NCBI RefSeq assembly: GCF_027943255.1
Contig: NC_072896.1
Span: 45,100,501 to 45,164,500 of the forward strand
DNA length: 64,000 bases
Reading direction: 5' to 3'
From: Anastrepha obliqua
Lineage: Eukaryota > Arthropoda > Insecta > Diptera > Tephritidae
Shown here: positions 34,925 to 45,320 of the stretch, piece by piece
How positions within the stretch are numbered: position 1 is the first letter of the stretch
Layout: each line of letters begins with the position of its first letter
Notes under the pieces: generated by a model
What the model was told of the DNA's origin: nothing
The model's input: only the letters and a program-made list of their open reading frames with translations
Database searches by the model: none
Made by a program: the position numbers and the translations under genes

Positions 34925-36485
34925 GATACCCCTTTTTAGATTTGTCAGTGCACAGATCGAAATCGCTTGGATTTCGGCCTGGAAGACACTGGGCCATTTG
35001 CCCATGGGTTCTGAAATTTTTGTGTTGGGTCCAAAGATCCCGGCACCAACTCCAGTATTTGTTTTTGAACCATCAGTGAACCATATTAGACTTTTTGGGT
35101 TAACCCAAGGTCCTCCAATTTCCCATTCATCACGGTCTGAGATAATTATCTCATAATTTCTATTGAAGACCCGTTTCGGAATCATGTAGTCTGTTACTGA
35201 ACAGCTAATATCCTTATCCGGTATTTTTCTTAAAATACTCATATGACCAAAGTCACTGTATTCCTTATTTGACAAGATTTGCATTTTTAGTGCATTTCTG
35301 GCTGCACATTTCCATATGAATATATGCAGTGGGGATAGTCCTACTATCGCTTCAATTGCAGTTGTGGGACAGTTTCGCATGGCACCTGTTATAGACAAAC
35401 AGGCCTGCCTTTGAAGACTTGCCAGTAATTTCTTGGCTGTTTCTTGTGTGGTTTTGGGCCACCAAACAAGGGACGCATAGGTGATGATTGGTCGAATCAT
35501 CATTGTATACATCCAATGAATCATTTTGGAGTCAATACCCCATGTTCTCCCCAGGAGACTGCGACATGCCCACATGGCTCTGGTGGCTTTATCTATCACC
35601 GATTTAAGGTGAGAGTTCCAATTTAATCTTTTATCCAGAACAACTCCTAAATATTTGACCTCATTGGAATAGTTTATATTTGTTCCTTCGACAGTAATTG
35701 AACCAAGGTCCAACTTATATCTGTTTGTGAAGGGTACAATAATAGTCTTGCTGGGATTTATAGAAAGTCCTTCTGCACGACACCAGTTTTGAATGAAATT
35801 TAATGTTTGATTCATAATGCTGGATATTGTTCTGTCGAATTTGCCATGAATAATCACTGCAATATCGTCAGCATAGCCAATTACCTCCAAGCCTAACTCA
35901 CTTAGTTTGACTAGGAGGTCGTCAATAACCAGGGACCATAATAAAGGTGACAAAACACCACCTTGGGGGCATCCTTTTAATGCTTTGACTGAGACTGATA
36001 CATCTCCTAGAGATGAGCTGATTTCTCTGCTTTCCAGCATTGCCTTTACCCACCCTATGGTCGGCTTGTCAATGTTTTTATTTTGTAATGCTCTATCAAT
36101 CGAGCGATAATCTGTATTATCAAATGCACCCTCGATATCTAAAAATGCGCATAAGGCGATTTCCTTAGAAAAATGAGCTTTCTCTATCTTTGATACGAGA
36201 AAGTGAAGAGCTCCTTCTGTAGATTTCCCTTTATTATATGCGTATTGCGATTTATGCAAAGGTGTGTTCTTTTCTAGATTTTCTCTAATGTGAAGATCCA
36301 CCAATCTTTCCATTGTTTTTAGGAGAAACGAAGTTAAACTAATAGGTCTGTATGACTTTGGAAGTTCACTGGACCTCTTGCCCGTTTTTGGAATAAATAT
36401 CGTTGACCTTACGCCAAACGTTTGGTATGTATTCCATACTAAAGCTATTCCTAAGAATGGCAACAAGTGGTTTTATTAATAGGAC
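34925..36485 (-). pseudogene. LOA ORF2, reverse transcriptase part
   Basis: From the mariner edge on the minus strand: IFIPKTGKRSSELPKSYRPI (fingers), CAFLDIEGAFDNTDY (first catalytic Asp), LKGCPQGGVLSPLLWSLVID, EVIGYADDIAVII (catalytic YADD), VKYLGVVLDKRLNWNSH, IRPIITYASLVWW, SLQRQACLSITGAMRNC, then LIWFTDGSKTNTGVGAG, the first RNase H Asp. Palm motifs are intact. In the first 70 bases after the mariner the coherent frame (KPLVAILRNSFSMEYIP) is shifted by one and returns near 36405, so two small compensating indels exist. A 541-codon frame starts at 36466. Confidence 0.88.
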
Positions 36486-36487
36486 TA

Positions 36488-37743
36488 TGAATAAGTTCGT
36501 GCGGTTTTACAACAGATGGCGTAACTTGATTATTATTCCATCGATCCACATTTCCAAACATTCATTGGAGAGCTACTGTCGTAAGGCACAAACGTCAGTA
36601 TAAGTTTTTTATTTGAAGCGTAAACAACAATATTTTTACCACACTTGAAAATGTCGAATTTCGTGCCAAATAATGTGTTTTTGCGGGGAATTTTTTAATA
36701 TGAAGAAAAAAGCAGCCGAAAGTCATCGTATCTTGGTGGAAGTTTATGGTGAGCATGCTCTAGCTGAGCGAACGTGCCAGAAGTGGTTTGCACGCTTTAA
36801 AAGTGGTGATTTTGGCTTGGAAGACGAAGAACGCGAGGGTGCGCCGCCAAAGTTCATGGATACCGAATTGGAGGAATTGCTCGATCAAGATCCGGCTCAA
36901 ACGCAAGAAGAGGTTGCAAAAACTTTGGGAGTTGATCAATCAACCATTTCCAAACGTTTAAAAGCCATGGGAATGATCCGAAAGGTAGGCCATTGGGTGC
37001 CGTATGAATTGAAGCCAAGAGACGTTGAACGCCGTTTTATGGCATGCGAACAACTGCTTCAACGGCACAAAAGAAAGGGTTTTTTGCATGGAATTGTGAC
37101 TGGCGATGAAAAGTGGGTCCATTACGACAATCCAAAACGTCGGGCAACGTATGGATACCCTGGCCATGCTTCAACATCGACGTCGGCGCAGAATATTCAT
37201 GGCCTGAAGGTTATGCTGTGTATCTGGTGGGACCAGCTGGGTGTTGTGTATTATGAGCTACTGAAACCGAATGAAACGATTACGGGGGATGTCTACCGAC
37301 GACAATTGATGCGTTTGAGCCGAGCACTGCGAGAAAAACGGCCGCAATACGCCGATAGACACGACAAAGTTATTTTGCAACATGACAATGCTCGGCCACA
37401 TGTTGCACAAGTGGTCAAAACATACTTAGAAACGCTCAAATGGGATGTCCTACCCCACCCGCCGTATAGTCCAGACCTTGCGCCATCCGATTACTATCTT
37501 TTCCGATCGATGCAACATGGCCTGGCTCACCAGCACTTCCGTAATTACGATGAAGTCAAAAAATGGATCGATGCGTGGATTGCGGCAAAACCGACCGAAT
37601 TTTTCACAAAGGGAATCCGTGAATTGCCAGAAAGATGGGAAAAAGTAGTAGTAAGCGATGGACAATACTTTGAATATTAAATTTGTAACCATTTTACGTC
37701 AATAAAGTTTCAAATTACGAAAAAAACCGCACGAACTTATTCA
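36488..37743 (+). mobile_element. DD34D mariner (Mos1-like), almost intact
   Basis: A 1256-bp element with perfect 21-bp inverted ends beginning TGAATAAGTTCGTGCGGTTT, flanked by TA (36486-36487 and 37744-37745). It carries one transposase gene and lies opposite in strand to the LOA element that it interrupts. The ends are perfect and only one lesion is visible in the gene, so it is the youngest-looking mariner in the window. Confidence 0.95.
36673..37680 (+). CDS. Mariner transposase, one N-terminal frameshift
   Basis: Cut-and-paste transposase, 335 codons as read here. It has an N-terminal paired helix-turn-helix (KKKAAESHRILVEVYGEHA; TISKRLKAMGMIRKVGHWVP), first Asp in VTGDEKWVHYDNPKR, VMLCIWWDQLGVVYYELLK, second Asp in ILQHDNARPHVAQ, third Asp in PPYSPDLAPSDYYLFRSM 34 residues later, and the C-terminal LPERWEKVVVSDGQYFEY. 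The family start lies at ATG 36651 (MSNFVPNN), but a run of six T at 36691-36696 puts that start out of frame with the rest; five T would fit. The frame given here starts at ATG 36673 and replaces the first residues. True mutation or assembly error cannot be told apart here. Confidence 0.9.
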   Translation: MCFCGEFFNMKKKAAESHRILVEVYGEHALAERTCQKWFARFKSGDFGLEDEEREGAPPKFMDTELEELLDQDPAQTQEEVAKTLGVDQSTISKRLKAMGMIRKVGHWVPYELKPRDVERRFMACEQLLQRHKRKGFLHGIVTGDEKWVHYDNPKRRATYGYPGHASTSTSAQNIHGLKVMLCIWWDQLGVVYYELLKPNETITGDVYRRQLMRLSRALREKRPQYADRHDKVILQHDNARPHVAQVVKTYLETLKWDVLPHPPYSPDLAPSDYYLFRSMQHGLAHQHFRNYDEVKKWIDAWIAAKPTEFFTKGIRELPERWEKVVVSDGQYFEY

Positions 37744-37745
37744 TA

Positions 37746-39152
37746 GTCCAGTATTTCTATCCCTCGTAAGAGGAGGGCTGGAAAAATACCGTCTACCCCT
37801 GGTGCTTTAAATGATTGGAAGGACCCAACGGCCCATCGTACTTTGTTTGGGGTAAAGATACGTCCTGACAGACTCCAGGATTTTTTGTTAGCCACGACCC
37901 CTTGGTCTGGTGTTAACTGATCCTCCCTCCCTGTCGATGACGTATCTATAGCTCCCGGGAAGTGTACTTGAAGCATATATTCCAAAGTATCTTTCCGATT
38001 TTTTGTATACGACCCATCTGGTCTTTTTAAAGTTGTAACACCGTTTGAGTGTTCCTTGCACAAAGCTTTAAGGAGCCTGGCGCCTTCTGGCGCTTCGATA
38101 ATACTTTCACAGTATCTTCTCCATGACTCGCGTTTAGACTTTCTCAATTCTTTGTTGTAATTTGTTAGAGCAACCCTGTAGTCGTCCCATACCTTTGTAT
38201 GTTTACAACGATTGAAAAGTTGTCTTGTTTCTTTACGCATTTTGGCAAGTTTATCATTCCACCATGGGACCTTTCTAGTCACATTACGAGTTTTGACTAC
38301 GTTGCTTTCGTGGTATGCTGAAATTATTGTATCCCTTAGTTGAAACGCTGCCTCATCTAGTTCACCAACAGAACTTATGTTGATAGGCAGTGAATCAACC
38401 TTTGATTCTAGTAATTCCTGATATCGTTTCCAATTTGTTCTTTTAGGATCGAAGACCTCATTTCTGAGATCCCTTCTGCCTGGTAGATCAAACTTTATGT
38501 GTAGATGGTCTGACAAAGAGGCTTCGTCAGACACATGCCAATTTCTCACAAAGTTAGCAATGTATGGGCTTGTTAGAGTAAGGTCTAGTACCTCCTCTCT
38601 AATAGCGTCAATAAACGTAGGTTTAGTACCTTTATTACTAATGTTTACGTTTTTGCTTAACAGATAATTTAAGAGAGACTCACCTCTATTGTTGACATCC
38701 GAGCTGCCCCAGATACAGTGATGCGCGTTTGCATCGCATCCGATCACGAACTGTATGTTCCGTGAGTGACAGTGCTCAATAAGCGCCTGCACCTCTACAG
38801 GAGGTATATCGTTGGAATCGCCCGGGAAGTAAGCAGACGCACAAACAATTTCCTGTGTCCCCTTTTCCGTTGCGATTTCTATTTGGATAGCTGCCAGCTC
38901 CTGGCTGGCAAACTCTGAAAGTGGAAAGTAGTTAGTGTTATTGTCTACCATTATCGCAGCCCTTGGACGCGGGCAGTGATAATAAACCAACTTACATTCC
39001 TTGCTAGATAGTCCTTTAACTTGACCACCAAATACCCACGGCTCTTGTAGTAGAGCTATGGATATTTTTTCCTCGGCGAATCTCTTGCACATGGTGGCTG
39101 ATGCCCCTGTGGCATGGTGCAAGTTCGCCTGTAGCACCTTCAATGTGCTCAT
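37746..39152 (-). pseudogene. LOA ORF2, AP endonuclease part
   Basis: Starts MSTLKVLQANLHHATGAS at 39152. It contains the endonuclease residues of LINEs: QANLHH (Asn), LLQEPWVFG (Glu), FVIGCDANAHHCIWGS (Asp/Asn) and EASLSDHLHIKFDL (SDH), so the nicking domain looks intact over the first 230 residues. The linker (WWNDKLAKMRKETRQLFNR) leads to the reverse transcriptase start GVDGIFPALLL, where the mariner cuts the gene. Its ATG overlaps the ORF1 stop as ATGA, suggesting coupled translation. Confidence 0.9.
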
Positions 39153-40592
39153 TTGTGGCTATTTTCTGCCACAAGGTGCTGGAGCCTTGCGCCCCGAGGT
39201 CCCTTGTTTTTGTGGTCCTTATGACCCCCCACCGGCCGTGGTTTTGCTTGCTTTGGCACCTGTGTGTGCCGAGCTGCAGCGGTAGCCTTTTTCACGACCT
39301 TTATCGCGTTTTGTCGCTCTAACGCCGCTTTGCTTGTTGAGGGTTTCTCCTCTTCTTCCTCTTTGGGTGTCGTTTCATCAGTATGCCCAGCAGCACTACT
39401 TACGGATGTTGCGGCAGGTACTTCTTGCGCGCTCTGCTGTACCAACGCTTTCCTCTGCCCTTACCCCCGCTTTATTGCTTTTGAGGATAAGGCGCACATG
39501 GCCGAAGCGATATGCAATCTTGCCTTTCAGCTCTGGTAGCCTACTCAGCGATTCGTCGTCAACCGCCATGATAAGGTGAAGTATGGCACCTTCGGTCGAC
39601 CTTTGAATCACTTTCCAGTGTTTGGCTGCTAGGTTGTTCTGGACCCCAATGGTCGCAAGAATTTTCTCGTTAGAGAGTTCAATACTCTGTGGGAAGAAAC
39701 CCCTCACGATGAACGCTTTAGGAAAATCATTTTCCTCCACGAGCATCATTTCTAGCCCACATTTCTTCTTAATCAGATCGAAATTACTTCGCATCCATTT
39801 GGCCGTGTCATTATTGGAGCAAAGAAACAGCAACCAACCGTTCCTGTGTATTGCACCCTCAAATACTGGCTTGTTATTGTCGTCGACCTCGATCATTACG
39901 TCAATAACCGTTTCTTGAATAAGAACCAATTGTTCTTTGTTAAAAGGTGACTTAGCTAGATCAGAAGGGACAATACCCAGCCGAACAATGCTAGCCACTT
40001 GGCTAAAAGTTGGCCTTCCCACGTGCGAAGACGTTTTGGGTTTTTTGCCACCTGGCGTTTCTTTGGCTGACTCTTCCGAGCGCACTCTTTTCGCCGTGGA
40101 GGCGTTTCTCGCTATCTCCAGAGCCTTCTCTCTAGAGTGACCACTTGCCATCGCTTGCTTGAAACGCCTTTTCTCAGCTGACTTCATTTTGACGAAGCCA
40201 GATGTTAGGTTCAGTTTACCAAGGTCTGAACCAATGACTGTGCATCCAGATTTTTCTGAGACAACACTATTGTTGTCTCCACACAGGGTGTCGGTATCAG
40301 AGGAGTCCATTGACTCATGACCGGATTCTGAAAGTTCCGACGTTGGCCTAGGAGCCAGGAGAGGTCGGTCTTCCTTAGATTGTGTGGATGTTGATGAGGG
40401 GATTTTCTTTCCAACAGCACCTGCCAAAGCAGATGCTGTTGAAGGTTGACTAGGCGCATGTCCAACAACGCTGCGCGCAGCCGAAAGAGGGTTATTCAGC
40501 CCGATGGCTGATTCGGTCGAGTTGACCGACGACGATTGCCCAGCAGCAGATTCGTCGTGTTTGGTTTTTGTTTTTTCTTTTGGTTTTTCCAT
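39149..40592 (-). CDS. LOA ORF1 (nucleic-acid-binding protein), C-terminus frameshifted
   Basis: ATG at 40592. The first 398 codons (to 39396) are open: a Ser/Pro/Lys-rich N-terminus, an acidic Ser stretch, then SAEKRRFKQAMASGHSREKA (about residues 135-155) and a domain resembling DUF4780 (GWLLFLCSNNDTAKWMRSNF, FPKAFIVRGFFPQSIELSNE), which is common in ORF1 of LOA-clade elements. After RLILKSNKAGVRAEE the frame seems shifted: the next frame (39445-39149) carries a Lys/Ala-rich tail ending HK-stop at the ORF2 ATG. Probably an RNA chaperone of the retrotransposon particle. No CCHC knuckle was seen. Confidence 0.8.
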
Positions 40593-41066
40593 GTGATTCC
40601 CACGAGTGTTAGGGAAGTGAGGTCACCCACGGCAGAGCCCTTGTACCGCGGGAAGGCATTTAATTAAAACCGGAGGTCACCAGGTATCCGGAGTTCGCAT
40701 ATTCACGACTAAGCACCCTCTTAGCCACGCATCCCTCGGCATATGCTGTTCCGCCTTGGATTAGGAGTCTGTCTATCTTAGCCTTCTGCGTATTTGTCGA
40801 TTAAAGCATTTGTTAACAAAATAACAAACTACGACAACCAACAAATACACAGAAGTTTCCAGCCGTTACCGCGTGGAGGTGATAGCTCAGGCTTCCATCA
40901 GAGAGTCAATTACGGCACGCTCCAAAAAAAGCATGTTATTCCCCTTAACTCACTGATGGCTTAACGGCCGACTTCTTCCGTAACACTTTAGGAGAAGTTT
41001 CAACGCTTCAAAATGTCGTGAAATTCGATAGGAGGCTTTCTAGAAAGTGAGAATTGGGCTCCAAAT
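40593..41066. other. 5' untranslated region of the LOA element and spacer
   Basis: Minus-strand DNA before the ORF1 start, with a TGTGTATTTGTTGG stretch near 40850, probably serves as leader and internal promoter up to about 40935. From there to 41066 nothing is recognised. Confidence 0.45.
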
Positions 41067-41067
41067 G

Positions 41068-42196
41068 AAATTTATTGCGTCTGAAGTGTCAGTATGTTTG
41101 TGTCATCGGTACAAAAATGAGTTTCGAGCGAAGAGCTAATTATAATTTATTTTTAAAATCGGTAAAACGTTTACCGAAACATTTGAATTGATGAAAAAAG
41201 TTTATGGCGATGATTGTCTATCTCATGCCAGAGTTCATGAGTGGTTTACACGTTTCAGAGATGGTTGTGAAGGCATAAATGACAATGAACACACGGGCCG
41301 CCCAAAATCAGTAATCACCGAGAACTCCATCGAAATTGTTCGTAAATTTAGTAAAAATGAACCGAAATCATCGTTGAAATTCATGAAATCGGAGTTGAAT
41401 ATCTCCAAAACATCGATTTATCGCATTTTAACTGATCATTTGGTCTGTGCACGTTTTATTCCACACAAGTTAACTCAGGATTAAAAATTGCTCAGAATTC
41501 AACATTCGAAAGACCTCATTAAAGAGGAGAGAAAATACGAGAGCTTCCTTTTCAACATTGTAGCTGATGATGAAACGTGGTGTTTCTAACATCCAACCCG
41601 AAACTAAGCGTCAAAGTCCGAATGGAAGGCCCCCGGACGAGCCACCACCCAAAAATCGCGTTTGGAGAAGTCAAAAATCAAGTCGATGCTCATTTGTTTT
41701 TACAATTCCAAGGGAATTGCCCACAAAGAGTTCGTGCCAATGGGCCAAACCGTCAATGCAATTTTCTATCTTGGCGTTTTGAAGCGTTTGTTGCATCGCA
41801 TTCGTCGAATTCACGCGGAATACCGCGAAGGAGGAAGCTGGCGCTTATTGCATGAAAATTCACCATCTCATCGATCTACTTTTGTGACTGATTTTTTGAC
41901 TAGAAATCGCATTTTAACAATCAATCACTCACCGTATTCGCCTTATATGGCTCCCTGTGACTTCTACCTATTCGGAAAATGGCATTTGGCCATGAAAGGA
42001 AAAGGCTTTTACCGACATCCTGAAGGACATTCCGGTCAATGACCTAAAACAATCTTTCGAAAAGCTTTTAGATCGCGCAGAACTGTGTATCGAGGCTAGA
42101 GGGGACCATTTTGAATAAATAAAGTCGAAGTTAACAGAACAAAGCTCCTTTCGTTTCTATTTTAGCTCAGTCTTGTTTATTTTGAACTTCACTTTG
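41068..42196 (+). mobile_element. DD34D mariner, copy E2, 5'-truncated
   Basis: Same family as 6880-8181. Plus-strand blocks: MKKVYGDDCLSHARVHEWFT, PKSVITENSIEIVRK, ELNISKTSIYRILTDHLVCA (the LGLRK codons before VCARF are deleted), IKSMLICFYNSKGIAHKEF, GSWRLLHENSPSHRSTF (second Asp changed to Glu) and SPYMAPCDFYLFGKW (third Asp kept). The 3' end ACTTCACTTTG is followed by TA at 42197-42198. The 5' end is missing before about 41068. Several frameshifts; inactive. Confidence 0.85.
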
Positions 42197-42198
42197 TA

Positions 42199-42370
42199 TA
42201 TCGATTCGGAATATATTGTAAAATGATCAAGTGATCAATTTAGAGGTATCGGATTTTAAATTGAAATACAACAACAGAAATTTAAATTGATTGGACAATT
42301 TGTATTACTTTTGGGTAAAACCATTCATGACACTTATTTTTCAAAGATAATCCCGCAACTGCGCCTTAAT
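42199..42370. other. Spacer
   Basis: Short AT-rich interval, nothing recognised. Confidence 0.35.
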
Positions 42371-43005
42371 TCGGCCATCCGTCAACACCAATGTTGAATG
42401 ACTCGAAGTCCTCCGGTGGGTACCTCGCGTATAACTTCAGTAATGTTGCTTCTAATGTCTCAATGGAAGCTGGTTTTTCCACAAAGCATTTAGACTTTAC
42501 ATACCCCACAAATAAAAGCCCAAAGGTGTTATACTACACGATATTGGTAGCCAATGCACTGGTCCGAGAGGAGAAAGAAATTGCTCTCCGAAATGAAGAC
42601 AGAGTAAATTCATTGTTTCACCGGCTGTATGGCAAGTAGTGTCGTATGCCGTCTTGTTGTGGAGATCACAGGCTTTAATTTCCGGTATCAAAAAGTCGTT
42701 TGTCATGACGCGATAGCGTTCGCCAAACACTGTTACATTGGCATCAGCCTCGTCTTTGAAGAAATATGGGCCGATGATTTCAGCCAGTAGATTTCCAGCC
42801 CGTAGGCCGCACCAAACGGTTGTTTTCAATGGATGTAATGGCTCTTCTTGAATGGCTTCGGGCTGCTCTTCAGCCCAAATACGACAATTTTTCTTATTGA
42901 CGTAACCATTAAGCTAAAAATGTGCCTCATCGATGTACCCCATAAGTTTGCCTGAGCGCGTAAGCCTTTCCATGATGAAATGTTAATGAATACTGAAAAA
43001 AATTA
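42371..43005 (-). pseudogene. Third DD41D mariner subfamily, decayed copy
   Basis: Minus strand: LMGYIDEAHF, LNGYVNKKNCRIWAEEQPEA, KTTVWCGLRAGNLLAEIIGP, NVTVFGERYRVMTNDFL, TTCHTAGETMNLL (second Asp region, QQDGA lost) and ISCSITPLGFYLWG (third Asp changed to Gly). The pattern follows the rosa-type copies but differs from both the B and D sets, so it is a separate lineage. Ends not found. Confidence 0.7.
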
Positions 43006-43699
43006 TGTATTTTGTTTGACAGTACTCACGCGTGATCTATCAGTGAAGAATGTGTTTATTTTCCTGTTGGCGAGATATATTGAACGAATTTTTTTATAGA
43101 CCGATTTAATTCATTACCTGAATATACTTTTACGGTAGAAACAAGGACCACAACTGTAGACGTGAGCATAGTAAAAGGTGAAGGAAAATGTAGCCTTGAA
43201 AGTAAAAAGTCCTTTAATTGTTTAATTCCAATTTTGATAACTTAAACTTTTTCTTCGAATTTGCCTGGAATTTGGCAGTCAAGGTCATTATTAAATCAAA
43301 AAGAGGTTGTCTGTAAAGTCGGTTTACTGACGATAGTTTAACGTGACAACGTCATAAGAAAATATTGATGGAATGGTTGCAATTTTCAAAACAAAATTTT
43401 AATTTTATTTGTTTGATAGATATTTTGTATGGATATAGAAGAGGAGATAAATGGAATTGCAATGGAATAGGTCAAGTTACATTTACACAGACGTGAAAAA
43501 TGACGAAACATTTACCAAATTCATGAAAGATATCTTCAATTTCGATTGTGCATCAGACGTTAATAAGTCAACAACACTAAGAGGCACCATCATCGATTTG
43601 CCTTTTTCAAGACACTTTACACTCGAAACACTCCCTTTCATTTCCTACTTTTTCTATCATCGTCCTATTCTCAACAGAGGATTGGTTTATTACCATGCA
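43006..43699. other. Spacer with an unassigned 94-codon frame
   Basis: A plus-strand frame at 43451-43735 is hydrophilic at first and has no known motif. AT-rich elsewhere. Confidence 0.35.
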
Positions 43700-43702
43700 C
43701 AC

Positions 43703-44420
43703 AGGAAGAAGGCATATGCAAATACAAGTATGTGAATTTATATACAAATGCGCATGTACATACATATATATGCTCACTCAAGTAGGACAGAGCCAGATGT
43801 CGAACGTTGCCGAACGCAGGGACCGATTGTGCTCTTTGTCGTTCGTTCCACGCTCTCGCTTGCAGTTCAAGCACAGTTCAAGCACATTAGCTTACATTTG
43901 CTTGCGTACGGAATAGATTCGTATATTTGATATGTCCATATGATTTGTATGCATCTTTACATATAGATTTATTCTTTTTGAAAATTGCGCGAAATTGTAT
44001 ATGTATATGCATGTTTATATACATATAGTAGTATACAACATATCTTATAAGGTATGTGGTAAATATTAATATACCATACATTTTTTCCTTCATATATAAT
44101 AAAAAAATTAATAATAATAACATTAAAACAACAGGTATTATTAACAAACTTGGTTTTATTTTAAATCCTTCAAGTAAATCAAATTAATAATAATCAATAA
44201 TAAGGCATATGCAAATACAAATACATATGCGCATATACATACATATATACGCTCACTTAAATAGGAGAGAGCAAGATGTCGAACGTTGCCTTTCGTTTGC
44301 TTTGTTTGCTTTGTCGTTCGTTCCGCGCTTTCGCTTGCAGTTCATTCAAGGTAACGGCAATGAGCAAGGTAACGACAAATGAGCAAGGTAACAATAAATG
44401 AGCAAGGTAACGACACATTT
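43703..44420. repeat. Duplicated 150-bp segment plus 19-bp tandem repeat
   Basis: The segment at 43703-43870 (AAGGCATATGCAAATACAA, GATGTCGAACGTTGCC, TTTGTCGTTCGTTCC, CGCTTGCAGTTC) recurs in the same direction at 44203-44345. The second copy runs into about four imperfect units of CAAGGTAACGACAAATGAG up to 44415. This looks like two ends of a non-coding mobile element, or a segmental duplication, with AT-rich DNA between. Confidence 0.7.
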
Positions 44421-44589
44421 TTTCGTGCGTGCAGCCTGTTAAATCGAATTATAAGACGTTATCACGTCAAAAACTTATGTTTGCATGTGCCATGTTTGCA
44501 TCTTAGTCTGATGCTCGGACTACAAGTTAAACTTACGCTACGAACACTCTAGTATCTTTAATAACTGGGTCCGAGTGGGACATTTTCCA

Positions 44590-45190
44590 ATGATATTCCT
44601 TCAAGAGAAGATTAGGTGGAGTTCAGCATTTGGAGGCAAAACATGTCTTACTTTTGCAGGATCGCTCGAAGTTGGACGGAAAGGTTGGAGAGTTTTGTGA
44701 GGAGGTCCCCATCAAACAGAAGTTAAGGCTACCGAACCACTGCAATGTGATCCAGGCGAAGGTAGCCGGAATCAAAGGAGCAGTTGATTGGTTGCTTACT
44801 TGTTTAACTACTATCAAGGAAGTAAATATTTACTCAGCCAGACAAGCGGCAACTAGGGCCCTGGACTCGTTCTTAGTGTGCTCGAAATTAGTCGGGGTAT
44901 ACCTGACTTCCCTCTCGACCACATATTAATAACTCGACAGTACGCCCATTTGGGTTCTTCGTTAGTCACAAGAACATTGCAGGCAGGAAACTGCTAGGCG
45001 GATGCCTTACCTAGTGGATCGTCGAGGGGTTTGCCTGTGTAATAAACGTGTTTGGATGCCCTTGAAACCTTGCAGTCTACGCGGAGTGACTTGATGTTGC
45101 TTCGACTTCTTTCCTCAGCAGCTGTCTGTTTAATGATGTGGAATTATCTCAGTGTCTTCTCCCAAGCTGTCCTGCTCTCGCTGGACTGAG
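44590..45190 (+). pseudogene. I/LOA-type LINE RNase H relic
   Basis: Plus-strand frame at 44630-44929: DRSKLDGKVGEFCEE (first Asp region), LPNHCNVIQAKVAGIKGAVD (QAEV equivalent, Glu now Lys), VNIYSARQAATRALDS (SDSQAA equivalent, Asp now Ala). Similar to the fragments at 1-112 and 19.7 kb. The catalytic residues are lost, so it is dead. Confidence 0.7.
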
Positions 45191-45320
45191 ATTTAGATAT
45201 ATTTATGCTTATTTTTTTCCTGATAACTAAAGTTCATCATTAGTGTTAAGCAAGAGATTACTTCACTTAATAGTTTTCTTTCGAAAAAGTCCTCCTTACA
45301 TGTACATATATATATATTAA

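Larger units (their letters stand above)
33770..40935 (-). mobile_element. LOA-clade non-LTR retrotransposon, nearly full length, with two nested insertions
   Basis: Minus-strand order: ORF1 (40592 to about 39150), ORF2 with AP endonuclease (39152-37746), reverse transcriptase (36485-34925), RNase H and cysteine finger (34599-33880). This domain order, with RNase H and an ORF1 of this type, is that of the LOA/I group. A mariner (36488-37743) and a SINE (34600-34914) interrupt ORF2; without them about 5.6 kb remain. A 5' untranslated region probably reaches about 40935, and the 3' end is near 33770; both outer ends are estimates. Small frameshifts in ORF1 and at both sides of the mariner mean it is dead. 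Confidence 0.85.

Noticed and set aside
39058..40140. Several plus-strand frames opposite the LOA ORFs
   Set aside because: Antisense shadows of ORF1 and ORF2.
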